Below are positions 31,517-31,574 of a DNA stretch of 31,574 nt, piece by piece (within the stretch, counting starts at the first letter, position 1; each line of letters opens with the position of its first letter). Origin of the DNA: Paenibacillus_AB hodogayensis (GTDB lineage: Bacteria; Bacillota; Bacilli; Paenibacillales; NBRC-103111); assembly GCF_039536325.1 (NCBI RefSeq), contig NZ_BAAAYO010000019.1, positions 1 to 31,574 on the forward strand, in the 5' to 3' direction. Under the pieces are notes generated by a model. That model was given only the letters and a program-made list of their open reading frames with translations, was not told the origin of the DNA and searched no databases. The position numbers and the translations under genes are program-made.

Positions 31517-31574
31517 GCTTGGCGACGTCCTACTCTCCCAGGACCCTGCGGTCCAAGTACCATTGGCGCTGGAG
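31517..31574 (-). rRNA. 5S ribosomal RNA, 3' part
   Basis: The minus strand reads CAGCGCCAATGGTACTTGGA and continues to GGAGAGTAGGACGTCGCCAAGC, the conserved 3' half of bacterial 5S rRNA. About 58 of some 117 bases are visible; the 5' half lies past the right edge. With the terminator immediately after it, this is probably the last gene of a 16S-23S-5S operon transcribed leftward. Confidence 0.97.

Noticed and set aside
31426..31563. Upstream extension of the small frame into the 5S rRNA gene
   Set aside because: It would be read from the 5S gene and its terminator; the ribosome site before 31425 gives a better start.
1..31574. CRISPR arrays and tRNA genes
   Set aside because: No regularly spaced direct repeats and no cloverleaf-like sequence with conserved T-loop were seen on either strand.

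Overview
The window looks like chromosome of a Gram-positive spore-former of the Paenibacillaceae (Paenibacillus/Cohnella type). The support is a Bacillus-style purE-K-B-C-S-Q-L-F-M-N-H-D gene order, a PurR box pair plus a purine riboswitch ahead of purE, YerC, DgkB, RlmD and YqfQ/VrrA homologues, strong AGGAGG-type ribosome sites, frequent TTG/GTG starts, and GC-rich coding sequence right of about 4.9 kb. The genus is inferred, not proven.

Left end (1-4.9 kb): an AT-rich accessory island of anti-phage character. An IS630-family transposase fragment sits on the end of a DUF4435 (Toprim-like) gene that it truncates. Behind that gene is an ABC/AAA ATPase in the AriA-AriB (PARIS-like) arrangement. 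Next come an overlapping nucleotidyltransferase-HEPN pair and, divergently only 23 bp away, a 546-residue protein of unknown function with two C-terminal membrane segments. A decayed gene remnant and a near-perfect 21-bp bidirectional terminator close the island.

Middle (4.9-14.9 kb): ordinary chromosomal genes. On the minus strand are yerC, a CbiX/SirB-like chelatase, dgkB and an RlmD-type 23S rRNA methyltransferase. A convergent yqfQ/vrrA-like gene and a glutamate dehydrogenase share a terminator. Then come a TIGR01777 epimerase-like protein, L-rhamnose mutarotase divergent from an AraC-type regulator, a Bax-inhibitor-1 membrane protein and a 41-residue membrane peptide.

Right (14.9-29.1 kb): the complete de novo purine operon on the minus strand, thirteen tightly packed genes from purE to purD. 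Its leader carries two inverted PurR boxes, a promoter, a guanine-type purine riboswitch and terminator hairpins. The notable departure is the purH position: the bifunctional PurH is replaced by a stand-alone AICAR transformylase (391 aa) followed by a 242-aa PurO-like IMP cyclohydrolase, so the last two steps to IMP are on separate polypeptides and the cyclohydrolase is of the type first known from archaea.

Far right (29.4-31.57 kb): an uncharacterised protein with an amidotransferase-like N-terminal half and a NodB/polysaccharide-deacetylase-like domain, then the terminator and 3' end of a 5S rRNA gene, the tail of an rRNA operon transcribed toward the pur operon. No tRNA gene or CRISPR array was seen.
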